Assembly: GCA_037176725.1 (NCBI GenBank)
Contig: JAZBRS010000026.1
Coordinates: forward strand, 61,854,501 to 61,918,500
DNA from: Posidonia oceanica
Taxonomy: Eukaryota; Streptophyta; Magnoliopsida; Alismatales; Posidoniaceae
Reading direction: 5' to 3'
DNA length: 64,000 bases
The position numbers were made by a program, and so were the translations under genes. The notes beneath the pieces are model-generated. The model worked only from the letters and a program-made list of their open reading frames with translations, was not told the origin of the DNA and searched no databases. Numbering within the stretch: position 1 is the stretch's first letter; every line of letters starts with the position of its first letter. Of the stretch, positions 1-11,133 are shown piece after piece.

Positions 1-861
1 ACAACAATCAAAAGCAAATCCTAGGAAAGAAGAAACAATCAAAAAACCTAGGATGAGTAATTAAAAATCAACAGCAAACAATTAACAAACCTAAAGAAAC
101 AATTAAAACACAAACTTAAAACAATTTAAAAGACTTAACTAAAAAGAAAAAAGAGAAAAAACTTAATAAGAAAAACTTAACTTAATGATAATTAAAAAAC
201 CTAACAAACATTTAAAACAAACTTAAAAAACAATTTAAAGAAAAATTTAAGAAAAATCATAAAAACTTAAACAAAACTAGAACCCCTCTTAACCCTAATT
301 TAAAAAATTAAAAAAAAATCCTTTAAACCCTAACTAAAATCTTAACCTAAAAATAACTACTCTCAAACCATTTCCAAACCGCTTTTTATTTTTAAACTTT
401 CTTTTCCTCCTAATTTCCCTTTCCCCTTCTTCCTCCCCAGTTTCCTTCTTTCTTTTCTTTTTTAATCCGGCCCGGCCCACTGCAGCATTCCCCCCCTCTT
501 TCCTTTTTTTCTTTTTCTTTCCCGCAGCCTAGCCCACCAGAATTCTTCCCTCCTTTCTTTCTTTTCTTTTTTCCGTAGCCCAGCCCACCTGTAGCCCGCT
601 CCTCCTCCTTCCCTTCTTTTCCTTTCTTCCTTCTTCTTCCTCCTTCTCTTTTCTCCCACGAGCGCCAGCAGTAGCCTTCCCCCCGTTTTCAAAATCCAAA
701 TTTTCCCCTCTGTCGCCATCACCAGCCTGCCACCTCTGCTCTCACACCCTCTCTCAGCCCTCCCGTCCTTGGCAGCGCGTCTCCCATAGCAGCATTAACT
801 CCGGCTGTCGCGTGTCGCATCCGGCCAGCACCCCTTTCAGCTGTAGTTCCCCCACACTCGT

Positions 862-905
862 GGAATTCAAATCCACCGTTCGCGCTCGGCCTCCAGATAA
901 AACCA
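862..905 (+). promoter_or_regulatory. Putative LTR core promoter of element B
   Basis: A dyad-like block (ggaattcaaatcc, 862-874) followed by CGCGCT and then a TATA-like 'agataaaacc' (about 895-904) precedes a gagagag-rich stretch. The same order, dyad then GC then an A-rich box, recurs in element A's LTRs and in the 37207-41915 LTR. The promoter role is inferred from that conservation only; no transcription start can be read from the sequence. Confidence 0.3.
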
Positions 906-3445
906 GTCCTTAGCCTTCTCCTTCACCACCTTTTTGGCCAATTGAGAGAACCAGAGAGAGAGCGTGAGAGCCAGAATTCCCCTCCTCCTTCTTCTAAAAA
1001 AACCCAACTCCCTTCTCCTGAGCAGCAGACCTCCTCAGACCTCCAAACTCTCCCATCTTCCTCTCCAATCCACACCCAATCACCCAGCATCCACTCCTCT
1101 ACTTCACCGCCCAACCTTCTCCCTGAATTCAACCCAAACACTCCAACCACCACTCACAGAATCAATCTCCTTCCACTTCCAAATTCCCCGCACTCCTGTC
1201 CACAAAATCCCCTCCAACTCCTCGACAGCATTCACCCAACCACCACCTTCCCAGACCACCTGACCTTTCGCCTTCAGACCCACCACAGCTCAGACACTCC
1301 ACAGCAAACACTTGCACCCATTTCTGTCCGAAATCGACCGAACCTGCAACCACCCAGCACAACCTCCACCAACCCAATCCGACCCCTTCTCCACCTTCAC
1401 CAAGCTCACAGCAGCCCACTGGATGCCTCCACCCAGCTCAGGGAGTGACAAAACATCACCCCCACCACCGGCTGAACCAGTTGTACCCAACAATCCATTT
1501 TTTGTCCACTGACGTGCAAACTCGCGCCTGTGCTGCTTCTGAGCTCCGGAGGACCACCAGGAGCTGAACCGGATCGTCGCGTGCCGCCGAGAGCACCCGC
1601 AGCAGCCGCACCGTCACCGCCATCCTCTGCTCAACCCATCGACGTCGGGGGAGAACACCAGCCGCGGAAAAAGGTAACCCTCCTCACCATTAGCTTAGTT
1701 TCTTTTTCCTGTTACTTCCCAGCCCATTAGAAGTAGGTTCCGCTCCCTGTCGCGCAAAGTCGTCGCCGTCGTTGACCCTTCTTCTCCGGTGAGCCCTCTG
1801 CGCACAGACCTAGCTCCGGACGTCCACATGCCTCGCCGATCGCCCTCCGAGCACCGTGGAGGTTCTAGGGACCTCACTCCGCCCTCCGCTTCCGCCGGGA
1901 ACGCCCGCAGCCACCGGTCTGGCTCCAACACCTCCTGCAGAGCTCTGCCGCCTCCTCCGGTCCGCTCAGCCCTCTGTCATGCCTCGCCGACCAGCCTTTG
2001 ACCTCCAAGGTGGTCCACCGCAGCTCGTTGACCCTCCAGCTCCGCCGAATCGCGCCTCCTCCTTCGGCGCAAACGTCTGCAACTCTCAGCTACAGTAGTT
2101 TAGTTTTTTTATTCGCATTAGTTTTGATTTCGTTTTTTATTTCCTTAACTTAGTAATTTTACCATCATATTGCATCTCTTCCCTGCAGTTTTATTTATTT
2201 TCTTTCGGGTCCCGCCACAGTTTAAGTCTGATTTAATTCTGAATAAAAACTATATAACATTACATGAAAAATCTGTAGTTTCTTTTATTTACATGTTAGT
2301 CCTATTGTAGTTCAAAGCTTTTTATTTTCTTTTAGTTTTAGTCCTGTCATTTATTTTTATTGCATCTTCGTCCCTCTGCAGTTCAAAGTTTTTCAGTTTT
2401 CTTTAGTTTTAGCCCTGTTATTTCTTTTATTTGCATGCTAGTCCTGCTGTAGTTCAAAATACCTTACTGTCTCTTAGTTTTTAGTCCAACTACTTATTTA
2501 TTTTACATCTAGGTCCTCCAGTTGATAAATGTCATTTAAATACCTGTTTTTACCTTATTACATTACTCTTTACTCCTGCTATTTATTTTATTTGCAAGTC
2601 AGTCCTCTGCTCAGTTGTTAGATTTATTTAATTTCGTATTTTACCATATTACATTGCACTTTTATCCTGTTTTATTTTATTATTGTTTTCCAGTCCTCTG
2701 CATATTAGGAAAATCATTTAATTGCATACTTTACCATATTAAATTGCATTTTAGCCCCTGCATGTATTTAATTTGCATTTCAGTCCACTGCATGCATTCA
2801 CAGCATTCATTTAAATTACATTTTTTCCATATTGTATTGCATTTCAAGCCTTGCATTTTATTGCATTTGCATTTAGGTCCTCAGTCCATTCAGATTTCAT
2901 TTAATCCCTGTTTTAAAACCTTATTGCATTATTAAAAAACCCAGAAACTTGTTTTTATTGCACCCAGACCCCTAGGTTTCCATATCCATTGCATTTAGGT
3001 CCCTAGGTTTTCAAAATCATTGCATTTAGGCCCCTGATTTTTTAAAATCATTGCATCCAAGTCCCTATCTTTTCAAAATCATCACATTCAAGTCCCTAAC
3101 TTTTCAAAATAATTGCATCCAGGTCCCTAGGATTGCATTTTAATCACATTTAGGTCATTTTCTTGCATTTTTGCATGCATTGCACCCATACCTCATTGCA
3201 CTTAGCATCTTGACACACTTTCAAGCACTTTTAGCTCCCTTGTATGTGGCAGGCCCTGTTCTGCACACCCTTAGGACCTTTTTGCACTTAGATCCCTTCT
3301 TTTCCCTGGTTCTTGGGTCTTCTGATCTTGAGGCCTATGCAACGCCCGATCAGACCGCCGAATCTTCGCGACCAAGTTACCTGGATCACCCTGGTGGAGC
3401 GGACTCCCATGCTGACCAAGTTTACCTCTGATCAGGCCTCAGATC

Positions 3446-3457
3446 TCCAAGGTAAGT
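3446..3457 (+). promoter_or_regulatory. Splice-donor-like site in LTR of B
   Basis: The sequence caag|gtaagtcc has its exon/intron border at 3451/3452. It matches the full plant 5' splice consensus AG|GTAAGT and is present at the equivalent place in all six LTR copies in the window, including this diverged one. Confidence 0.45.
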
Positions 3458-3946
3458 CCTTCTGAACCACTGCATAGCACTTTGTCGCATATCACTTGCA
3501 TTGCATGCATTGTTTTTGCACCGTGTTTTCCGTGCATGTAGATTAGGACTTCCCCTTTTGCCTATCTACTCTACTTCCTCTTTTCGCGTACTCTTAGTGT
3601 CTTTGGGTTGAGTTCTCCTTGGACTCACTACTAATCGCGACCTTCTTCCCCCTGTTTCACGATCCAATTGCACCGCGAGCTTTTGGCAGCGTGCGAGACA
3701 CATCGTGGGACGGTTTAGTGGGAAACAGTCACAGGGTAGTGGTAATCCCTCTGCTTGCTTCCTTTCCCCTTTGCTGGTCTTTACACCTGCATTGTGTGGT
3801 CCTTAAGTAGTGTTTGTTTTCACACTTACACCGTTTGCCTCTCCTTACTTGTTTACCTCTCTCCCTTTACATATTTTTACATCTGTATTGCACGGTTTTT
3901 ACGATGTTTTGTTTCTGCACTTGCATTGCCTGTTTTCGCTCGCTTT

Positions 3947-4075
3947 TGCACCGTTTTGCGTGCCCGCTTTCCTTTTCGCTTTGTTTCTTGCACCGTTTTG
4001 CGTGCCTGCTTTGTTTCTTGCACCATTTTGCATGCCGACCTTCGTTTCTCGCACCATTTTGCGTGTTTGACGATG
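3947..4075 (+). repeat. Short 30-bp LTR minisatellite (about 4 units)
   Basis: Imperfect tandem units of about 30 bp built around 'gcaccgttttgcgtgcc' with a T-rich remainder. It is the shortest version of an array that grows to about 28 units in element C. Confidence 0.7.
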
Positions 4076-4599
4076 TTTTCTTTTGCATGTCGCCCGCATT
4101 GCCTGGTTTTACCGATGTTTAGTTTTATCGCTTGCATTTGCATTTAGGACAGTGATGCTTACTACCTGGAGTTCTCTTGAACCAGGGTTCGCCCGATTCG
4201 GAACACAGACAGCGTTGCTGAGTGCTTAGATAGCACGTTTAATTCCTTACACGCATTCCATCACTTAGAGCACACCTTTGAGCATCTAATTAGGCATTCA
4301 TGGCACTTAGGCATTCAAAGTATGTATTTCCCTACGTATGCGAGCGTAAGTCTAGAAAGACCGATTCTCGAGCGTGTCAGGGGTGCCTAACACCTTCCCC
4401 GCACGTAACAGGAGTCCTTGCCCTTTCTCTTGGCTCGCAATGACTATATTGCCCTTATCCTAGGCATGAGTCACATCATTTGCATTTCATTTGCATCTCA
4501 TTTCATTTGCATTGCATCGCATTGCATCTTTTGCTTGGTTTTGCGTGTTTATTCATGTATTTTCTCGGTTTTCCTTATCTCTCGACTTAATAGACACGG

Positions 4600-4610
4600 T
4601 GGCGACTCTG
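4600..4610 (+). other. PBS look-alike inside LTR of B
   Basis: TGGCGACTCTG here is identical to the first 11 bases of the real primer-binding site at 4776. The motif lies about 170 bp before the LTR end and recurs in every complete LTR of the window. Confidence 0.7.
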
Positions 4611-4775
4611 ATTTGTCTTATCTTCCTCTTTCCTTTCCTTTTTTTCCCCTTTTTAAGTGTTTTTGAGTTAAGTCTTCATTTTCGGACACAGCCGCTAATA
4701 GTGAACCTGATTCTGATCGGTGCATGCGAGCTTTGGCATCGTGCATGGACGATCTGAACACCGGGATTACTACAG

Positions 4776-4793
4776 TGGCGACTCTGCTAGGGA
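4776..4793 (+). other. Primer-binding site of element B
   Basis: tggcgactctgctaggga begins two bases after the LTR terminus ...TACTACA, the place where the minus-strand primer tRNA pairs. Ogre-type elements are known to use tRNA-Arg, and TGGCGAC fits a tRNA 3' end of GTCGCCA. I have not aligned it to a host tRNA. Confidence 0.75.
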
Positions 4794-5388
4794 AGCTAGA
4801 CTCCGGCTTTCGTTTTTGGCTTTTTTGCCGCTCGGGTTTTGCTTTCTTTGCTTGCCTTGTGCCTTTGCCTCCTTTGCCTGTTTGTTTGCTCCCCTGTGCC
4901 AATTCCTAGCGAGTCGCATCGTGGCAACTCTGCTTAGGATTTGCACCTGCTTCGCCTTGGCATGCTTTGTTATTTGCTCTGCTTTGTTTGCTTTGTCTGC
5001 TTTGACTTTCTTGCTTGATTACTTGCTTTATCCTTTGCTTTATTCTTATTTGCTTTACTGCTTACCTGTCTTTACTTTCTTTATTTGTTGGCTTATTATT
5101 GCTTTATTTCTCGCGCTATGCATGCCTACATACTTGCTTGGCAACAATACATGCTTTTTGAGTGATAAATGCTTCTTTTACACGCTTGCTATGCCATTAA
5201 ACATGCACATGCCTTGCATACTTGCATTTTGATGTGATAAGTGTTTTTCTTTTCACTATCGTGTCCACAAACACTTGCACATGCCATGTGCATGCCTTTT
5301 GCATTATTGCGTGATTGTTTGCATGCCATGTTTGTCTGTCTCTTTCCCCTTTGCACATGCCATGCCTAGGATAGTAGAAACATGCTTG

Positions 5389-5393
5389 CTCCC
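5389..5393 (+). repeat. Left target-site duplication of element A
   Basis: CTCCC abuts TGTTGACA of the 5' LTR. The same five bases follow the 3' LTR terminus TACTACA at 32398-32402. Five bp is the usual Ty3/gypsy duplication length. Confidence 0.92.
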
Positions 5394-7267
5394 TGTTGAC
5401 ATTCCATTTTGACAAGCTTGATCAATTGGAATCTCCTGGTAACTTCTGGATCCAAATCTAGGTCCAAACCCACACATTCCTTCTCATCCTACCTTTCAAA
5501 ACAAGCCCAAACTTAACCTAAAATTACATCCCTTTCCCAAGTCCAAAAACTAGCCAAAAATCATAGGAAAACTCACCATCCCCAACTTAGCAAACCTATC
5601 AAAAACCCTCAAAAATTCAAACCAAAACCACTCCCAAAAACTCTAGAAAACCTAGGTAAAAGTACCCTTTTTTACATCTCAGAACCCTTCCAAAACTTTC
5701 CCAAAACTAAACCCAAACCTTAGGTCCAATACTAGAGACCCTAGGCCACACATTTCCCAAATTTTACTTCTTTTCAAAACCTCTAACCCCCTCATTTCAT
5801 CAAATTATCCTTTTCTCTCTCCTCTCTCTCTCCAGATTATCCTCCTTCTTTTCATCCCCTTCTCTCCCTCCTTCTTGCCTGGCTGTGGGCCCCCATTGTG
5901 CTTCTATCTCTTCTCAATCTTATTTGTATTTTTACCTTATTTTTAGCATTTTCTTTGACTTTCAAAAAAATTATTTTCTTTCAACTCTTCCTTTTCCTCT
6001 CTACTTCTTCATTTCTCCTTTTCCTTCTTCCTTTTTCTTTTCTTTTCCTCTCTTCTACTAAATCCCTAAAAAATCCTTAAAACCTCTAAAACTCTAAAAA
6101 CAAAAGGAAAACAAACCAAAACCCTAAGAAAAATAATTAAAAATACTAAACAAACAATTAAAAAACAAAAGCCTAACTAAATCTAACTAAAACTAAAAAC
6201 CAAGAATGCAACCTAAAAAATGCAAAACAAACAAAAGGAAAATGCTGAAAAATCAAGAAAAAACCAAAATGTAACCAAAATAAGCAAAGGTAAAAACCCT
6301 ACTAAAAAACAATCAAAAACAATTCCCAAAAAGAAAAGAAAACAATTAAAAAATCCTAAGGCAAGTAATTAAGAAAAAGAGAAACCAAACTTAACAAATC
6401 TAAAAAGAACAATTCAAAAACTTAATTAAATAATAAAAACAAACAATCAAAATTTAAGAACACCTAATTAAAAACTTAACAAGAAGACCTAATCTAAAAA
6501 ATATTAAAAGAACTTAACAATCAAAAATCGAATCTGAAAGGAAACTTAAACAAAACCCTAAAAGATTAAAATCAAAAGTCAAAACTTACCCTAATTAATC
6601 TGAAAACAATCTCTAAAAAAAGCTAATCAAAATCTCAAATATTTAACAAGAAAAACATAATTAAAAAACAATTTAAAAGACCTAAAAAACATTTAAACAA
6701 ATCAAAGACAATTTAAACCCTAAAAATCCTAATCAAAACTAAAACTCTTTAATCTTAATTAACTAATCAAAAACAATCATTTAAAAGCTTAATCAAAGTC
6801 CTAACTTAAAACACAACCATTCTTGAAACCTTTCCCATTTTTATTTTATTTTTATCTCTTTTTATTTTATTTTCTTCCTCTTTCCCCTCTTCTTTTCCCT
6901 TTCTTCCTTTCTTCCTTTCTTTCTATTTTTTCTTTCTTTTTTTCCTGGGCCCAGTCCAGCCCGTTCCACCCCTCCTCTTCCCCTCCTTCCTTTTTTCCTT
7001 TTTTCTTTCTTTTTTCTTCCTCCGCGTAGGCCTAGCCCACGCCCGTCCTCTTCTTCTTCCCTCCTTCTTCTTCTTCCTCCAGTTCTTCTTCCTCTCCCGC
7101 CAGTCTCCCTCCTTCTCTTCAAAATTTCAATTCTCTCTTCCCTCTCAATCCCATCGACCAACAGCTCATCCTCCTCCTCTCTTCTCTCTGCAGATCTCCC
7201 GTGGGGGCATTAAATGCCAATCCTCTCGCCGGCCGCTCCTCTCCCATCAACAATAGCTCGCGCCGGT

Positions 7268-7320
7268 GGATTTTCAAAATCCAGCGCACCTCGCAGCATC
7301 CCAGCTCCTGTTAAAGCCTC
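7268..7320 (+). promoter_or_regulatory. Putative LTR core promoter of element A
   Basis: A perfect 15-bp dyad ggattttcaaaatcc (7268-7282) is followed by 'agcgcacc' and then a TATA-like 'gttaaagcctc' at about 7310-7320, before a gagagaaag-rich stretch. The 3' LTR has the same set at about 29270-29321, and the 37207-41915 LTR at 37913-37963 has GATAAAGCC. The function is inferred. Confidence 0.32.
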
Positions 7321-8569
7321 GCATCTTCTCCTCCTTCCACGCCTTTTGATCGCCAGAGAAAGTGTGAGAGAATCCAGAGAGCAGAGAGCTCCAGAACTCC
7401 CTCCTCTTCCCACTGAAATCGAGCCTTCTCCTTCTTCATCCTTTCCACTGGAACAAAGCACCCAACAGCCTTAGAACTTCTCCTAATTCACCCCCCAATC
7501 TCGGTGAAACCTCCACCATCACAGCCTCCCGTTCCACGACCAAATCCACCCCGAAATCACCCCGAACCACTCTGAAACCACTCACAGAACCCAACACTTC
7601 CCCTTCCAAAATTCCGAGCACATCAGACCACTAAATCCCTCAAAACTCCACCCTGCAACTCACCAGAATCCCATCTCCCCAAAGCACCAGAGCCTTAGCC
7701 ATCTTCCCCCCCAAAGCCGGAGCCATCCACAGCAAACACCTCTGCCCTTTTTTCCAGAAAATCTCCCGACTACCCAATCTCCCCCTCCAGGCCTCCACCA
7801 GCCCTCCTCTGAATCCAGAAACACTCACCAAGCAACCAGAAGCTCGCCGGTACCCTCCAATTGAACCAGAGAACAGTACACCATCTCCCCCACCTCAGGC
7901 GACTCCTGTAGCACCCAAAAATCGCCGTTCCTTCTTCCAGCTTCAAAGCTTCGCTCCGAGCGACCAGGAAGCACCGGAGGACTCCGTGGAACCGACTCTG
8001 ATCCTCGAAAGCCGCCGACAACGCCCAGAGTTACCAGTCCAACCTCGCCGACCTCTGCTGAGACAGCCGACGTCAGGGGAGCACTCCGGACGCCCAAACA
8101 GGTACTGCACTCTCCCATTAGCTTAGTCTCCCTCCTCTCTTGCTTTTCCACCTATTAGACTAGGGTTCCAACCCCTCCTGCCCGGAGTCGTCGCCGCCGC
8201 CATTTCTTCTTCTCCGGCGAGACCAACGACTGGAAACGCCGCTCCGTGAGTAGAACCGGCTTCCAACCGTCGCCCGAGGCCCGCACAATTCCCAGGAACC
8301 CCCAGTAGCCTCAGACCGCGACGATGACGCGCCGATCGCCCGCTTCACCTCCGAGCAGGTCTGCAGACCTCCGACGCTGCTTCCGGCCATCTCCAGGCAA
8401 TGTCACAGCTCGCCGACGCCTCCCAGATCTCCGTCTACCTCCGGTGAAGCTCGCCGACCCTTCTACGCCTCACCAGCACCCCTCTTACTCCCTCGACGGC
8501 CGCTGGTAGCAACTGCTACAGTGGCCGTCGTTCTGTGATTTTACTGTAGTGTTATTTTTCTTTATCATC

Positions 8570-9480
8570 CTATTTTACCATTAAATTGCATTTTTACCTT
8601 GCGTTCTTACTTTATTACATTCTGGTCCTGCCCTCGTTTATGATTCATTTAATTCTGAATTTAAATCTTATTAAATTGCATGAAAAACTTAAAAAACTGT
8701 CTAATTGCATGTTGGTCCTTCTACTGTGTTTTCTATTTAAGTTCATTTTAGTTCAGGCCCTCTGGTTTTTCAATATTACATGTTAGTCCTTTAATTAATA
8801 ATCTGATTTAATGCTTTAATTTTACCTTAGTAAATTGCATTTTTAAACCCTGTCTTTTTCATCATTTGCATTTTAGTCCTCTGTTCTGTTAACTTATGTA
8901 TTTATTTTGCATCTTTTCTTAATGCATTGCAACATTTCCCCCATGCATTTTAATTTTTACATATAAGTCCTCCATATCATGTACAGCATCTGTTAAATCA
9001 CATTTTTGCTTATAAAATTGCATTTTAGACCCTACATATTTCAAAATTACACATAGGTCCTCTGCATGCTTATAAAACTCATTTAAATGCATATTTTTGC
9101 TTATAAATTTGCATTTTAGGCCCAGCATATTTAAAAATTGCATATAGGTCCTCTGTTTGCATTCACAGATCATTTAAGACCACTTTTTTGCTTGCAAAAT
9201 TGCATTTCAACCCCTGCATGTTTCAAAATTGCATGTTAATCCTCCACATGATTTCAAAACTTATCCTAATGCATGTTTACCTTATAAAATTGCATTTTGA
9301 ACCCTGCATTTTGCAAAATTGCACTCAGACCCTCCAGTTTTCAAAAACCTTGCATAAAAGCCCCCTAACTTTTCAAAATCTTTGTATTTAGACCTCCACT
9401 TTTTCAAAAATTGCACAAAAGTTCCTAAGTTTTCTGAAAAGTCATCCTTAGGTCTTTTCTTGTATTTTTGCATGCATTGC
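8570..9480 (+). repeat. Degenerate 'attgcat...tcct' repeat region of the LTR
   Basis: Imperfectly repeated segments of roughly 60-80 bp, each with an 'aaattgcattttag' box, a 'ccctgcat' box and an 'ataggtcctctg' box. The equivalents lie at about 2600-3200, 39220-40330, 44950-45790 and 62880-63690. Most of it is missing from A's 3' LTR through an internal deletion. It is non-coding. Confidence 0.65.
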
Positions 9481-9542
9481 ACTCATGCCTCTTTACATTT
9501 GGCATTCCTGCACACACTTAAGCATTCTTAGCTCCCATTTAC

Positions 9543-9761
9543 TTGGGAGGACCTGTTTTGCACATCCTTAGGACCTCCTGTACACCTAGATTCATTCTTC
9601 TCACCTGTTCTGGCCTCTCTGCCTTGAAGTTGGGATATCTTTTGATCTGGCCGTTGGATCTTCTCAATCAAGCTACCTGGACGACCCCGGCGGTCCACTA
9701 TTCAGCATGGACCAAGCATTTCTCAGATCAGGCTTCAGATTTCCAAGGTAAGTCCTCCTGA
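9543..9761 (+). other. Small recurrent ORF overlapping the LTR splice donor
   Basis: This 72-codon frame starts MGGPVLHILRTSC and overlaps the donor at 9747/9748. Similar frames with the same start occur at 30707 (starting MEGPILHIPR), 40403 and 45865. D has ACG in place of the ATG and B lacks it. Similar peptides are expected from related DNA, so coding is unproven. If the LTR is transcribed it would act as an upstream ORF. Confidence 0.22.
9743..9753 (+). promoter_or_regulatory. Splice-donor-like site in 5' LTR of A
   Basis: The sequence ccaag|gtaagt has its border at 9747/9748. Matching acceptor-like sites downstream are 'cccctttgtag|gt' at 10074, 'gcatatag|ggcag' at 10700 and 'tgtctttcag|tt' at 12420, the last one 218 bp before the gag ATG. 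Use of the site is inferred. Confidence 0.45.
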
Positions 9762-10214
9762 ACCCCTGCACAACATTCATTTGCACACCATTTGCATTAC
9801 AAGCATTGTTTTTGCTTTCTGATTTCTCGAGCATGTAGAATAGGACTCCCTCTTCTTAACTATCAACTCTGTCTCCTCTTTTCGCGTACTCTTGGCATCT
9901 TTGTGTTGCGTTTCCCCTGGATTCGCCACTAATTGCAACTTTCTTCCCCCTTTTCCACGATCCGATCGCATCGCGAGCTTTTGGCAGAGTGCGAGACACA
10001 TCGTGGGACACTTTGGTGGGAAACAGTCACAAAACGGTGGTAATCCCTCCACTTGCTTCTCTTCCCCTTTGTAGGTCTTCACACCTACTTTGCGTGGTCC
10101 TTAAACAGTGTCTGTTCTCACACACGCACTGTTTGCCTTCCCTTTGCTTCTCTTGCTCTTCCACTTTGCATCTGCATCTGCATGGCTTCGTCGATGTTTT
10201 ATTTCGCCTGCCTT

Positions 10215-10620
10215 GGCACCGTTTTGCGTGTCCGTTTGCTTTTGGCACTGTTTTGCATGCCCACTTTGTCTTTGGCACTGTTTTGAGTGTCCGTTTGCTT
10301 TTGGCACCGTTTTGCGTGCCCACTTTATCTTTGGCACTGTTTTGCGTGCCCGCTTCGCTTTCGCCATTGTTTTGCATGCGCGCTTCGCTTTCGGCATCGT
10401 TTTGCGTGCCTGCTTCGCTTTTGGCACCGTTTTGCGTGCCCGCTTCACTTTTGGCACCGTTTTGCGTGTCCGCTCTGTCTTTGGCACTATTTTGCGTGCC
10501 GTTCTTGTTTCTTGCACCGTTTTAAGTGCTGGCTTTGTTTTCTCGCACCGTTTCGCATGCTGCTTTGTTTTCTGCACCGTTTCGCATGCCGTTTCTGTTT
10601 CTTGCATCGTTTTGCGTGTC
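10215..10620 (+). repeat. 30-bp LTR minisatellite (about 14 units)
   Basis: Tandem units of 30 bp of the form 'ttggcaccgttttgcgtgcc' plus a 10-bp C/T-rich remainder. Because the period is a multiple of three, several frames stay open on both strands. The antisense ones read as repeated K/R-rich heptad-like peptides; I treat these as artefacts. The 3' LTR copy (31380-31720) has fewer units. Confidence 0.85.
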
Positions 10621-10925
10621 TTATGCTGTTTTCTCTTGCATGTTGCTTGCACCGCTTGGTTTTACCGCCGTTTTGCTTTTTCGCTTGCATTTGCATATAG
10701 GGCAGTGATGCTTACTGCCTAGAGTTCTCGCGAGCCAGGTTTCAACCGATTCAGAACACAGACAGCGTTGCTAAGCACTTAGATTGCACGTTTACTTTCC
10801 TGCATTGCATCCCACCACTTAAAGCACACCTATGAGCATTCATTCAGGCATTTAGGCATTCAAACCTGCATTCTCCTGCGTATGCGAGCGTAAGCCTAGA
10901 AAGACCGATTCTCAAGCGTATTGGG

Positions 10926-10938
10926 GGTGCCTAACACC
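10926..10938 (+). promoter_or_regulatory. Conserved ggtgcctaacacc block near the LTR end
   Basis: The motif has a GGTG/CACC dyad and lies in a strongly conserved stretch (about 10870-11000) ending 'cctaggcatgagtca'. It is present in all five LTRs whose 3' ends are in the window (4382, 10926, 32031, 41696, 47699) and is, from general knowledge, typical of Tat/Ogre LTRs. A role in RNA 3' processing, packaging or strand transfer is possible but not shown. Confidence 0.5.
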
Positions 10939-11122
10939 TTCCCCGCACGTAACAAGAGTCCTTGCCCAGTCTTTTGGCCCGTAATGACCATATTGCCCTT
11001 ATCCTAGGCATGAGTCATATCATTTGCATTTGTCTTCCTTTGCATTGCCCTCTTTTGCTTGGTTTTGCGTGTTAACTCACGCATTTCCCTCGATTTTCCT
11101 TGTCTCCCGATAATAGACACGG

Positions 11123-11133
11123 TGGCGACTCTG
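11123..11133 (+). other. PBS look-alike inside 5' LTR of A
   Basis: TGGCGACTCTG is an exact copy of the consensus PBS start. In this element the true PBS at 11300 has two changes, so the internal copy is now the better match. Confidence 0.65.

Larger units (their letters stand above)
1..4774 (+). mobile_element. Element B 5' LTR (left part outside window)
   Basis: This is the 3' four-fifths of a long LTR; its start lies roughly 1 kb left of the window, judged by alignment with the other LTRs here. It ends in TACTACA immediately before a primer-binding site at 4776. Internal order is the same as in the other LTRs: an A-rich, T-poor block (1-460), a pyrimidine-rich block (about 400-720), a GC-rich block (720-2100), a degenerate stretch of repeated 'attgcatttnagtcc' motifs (about 2600-3200), a splice-donor-like site, a short 30-bp minisatellite and a conserved terminal block. 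It is clearly more diverged from the other LTRs than they are from one another, so B belongs to a separate subfamily. Open frames in this stretch are low-complexity and not conserved. Confidence 0.88.
4775..5393 (+). mobile_element. Element B untranslated leader, first part
   Basis: T-rich, non-coding leader following the PBS. It aligns with the leaders of A (11299-11900) and C (48213-48830), including 'catgcctaggatagtag' at its end. It is cut at 5393 by the insertion of element A and resumes at 32403. No gene is seen. Confidence 0.85.

Noticed and set aside
462..722. Lys/Arg/Glu-rich antisense frames over pyrimidine blocks (also 6862-7161, 28861-29163, 37474-37780, 61187-61469)
   Set aside because: They are translations of CT-rich low-complexity DNA.
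942..2098. Proline/serine-rich frames in the GC-rich LTR block (similar ones at 7210-8509, 29212-30355, 43827-44903, 61464-62765)
   Set aside because: They overlap in several frames and on both strands, are not conserved in frame between LTR copies, and reflect C-rich composition.
10101..10652. Long antisense K/R-rich frames over the LTR minisatellite (also at 31191-31653, 40949-41297, 46379-47311, 3867-4143)
   Set aside because: They are a by-product of a 30-bp tandem unit (a multiple of three) without in-frame stops; the opposite strand and several frames are open equally well.
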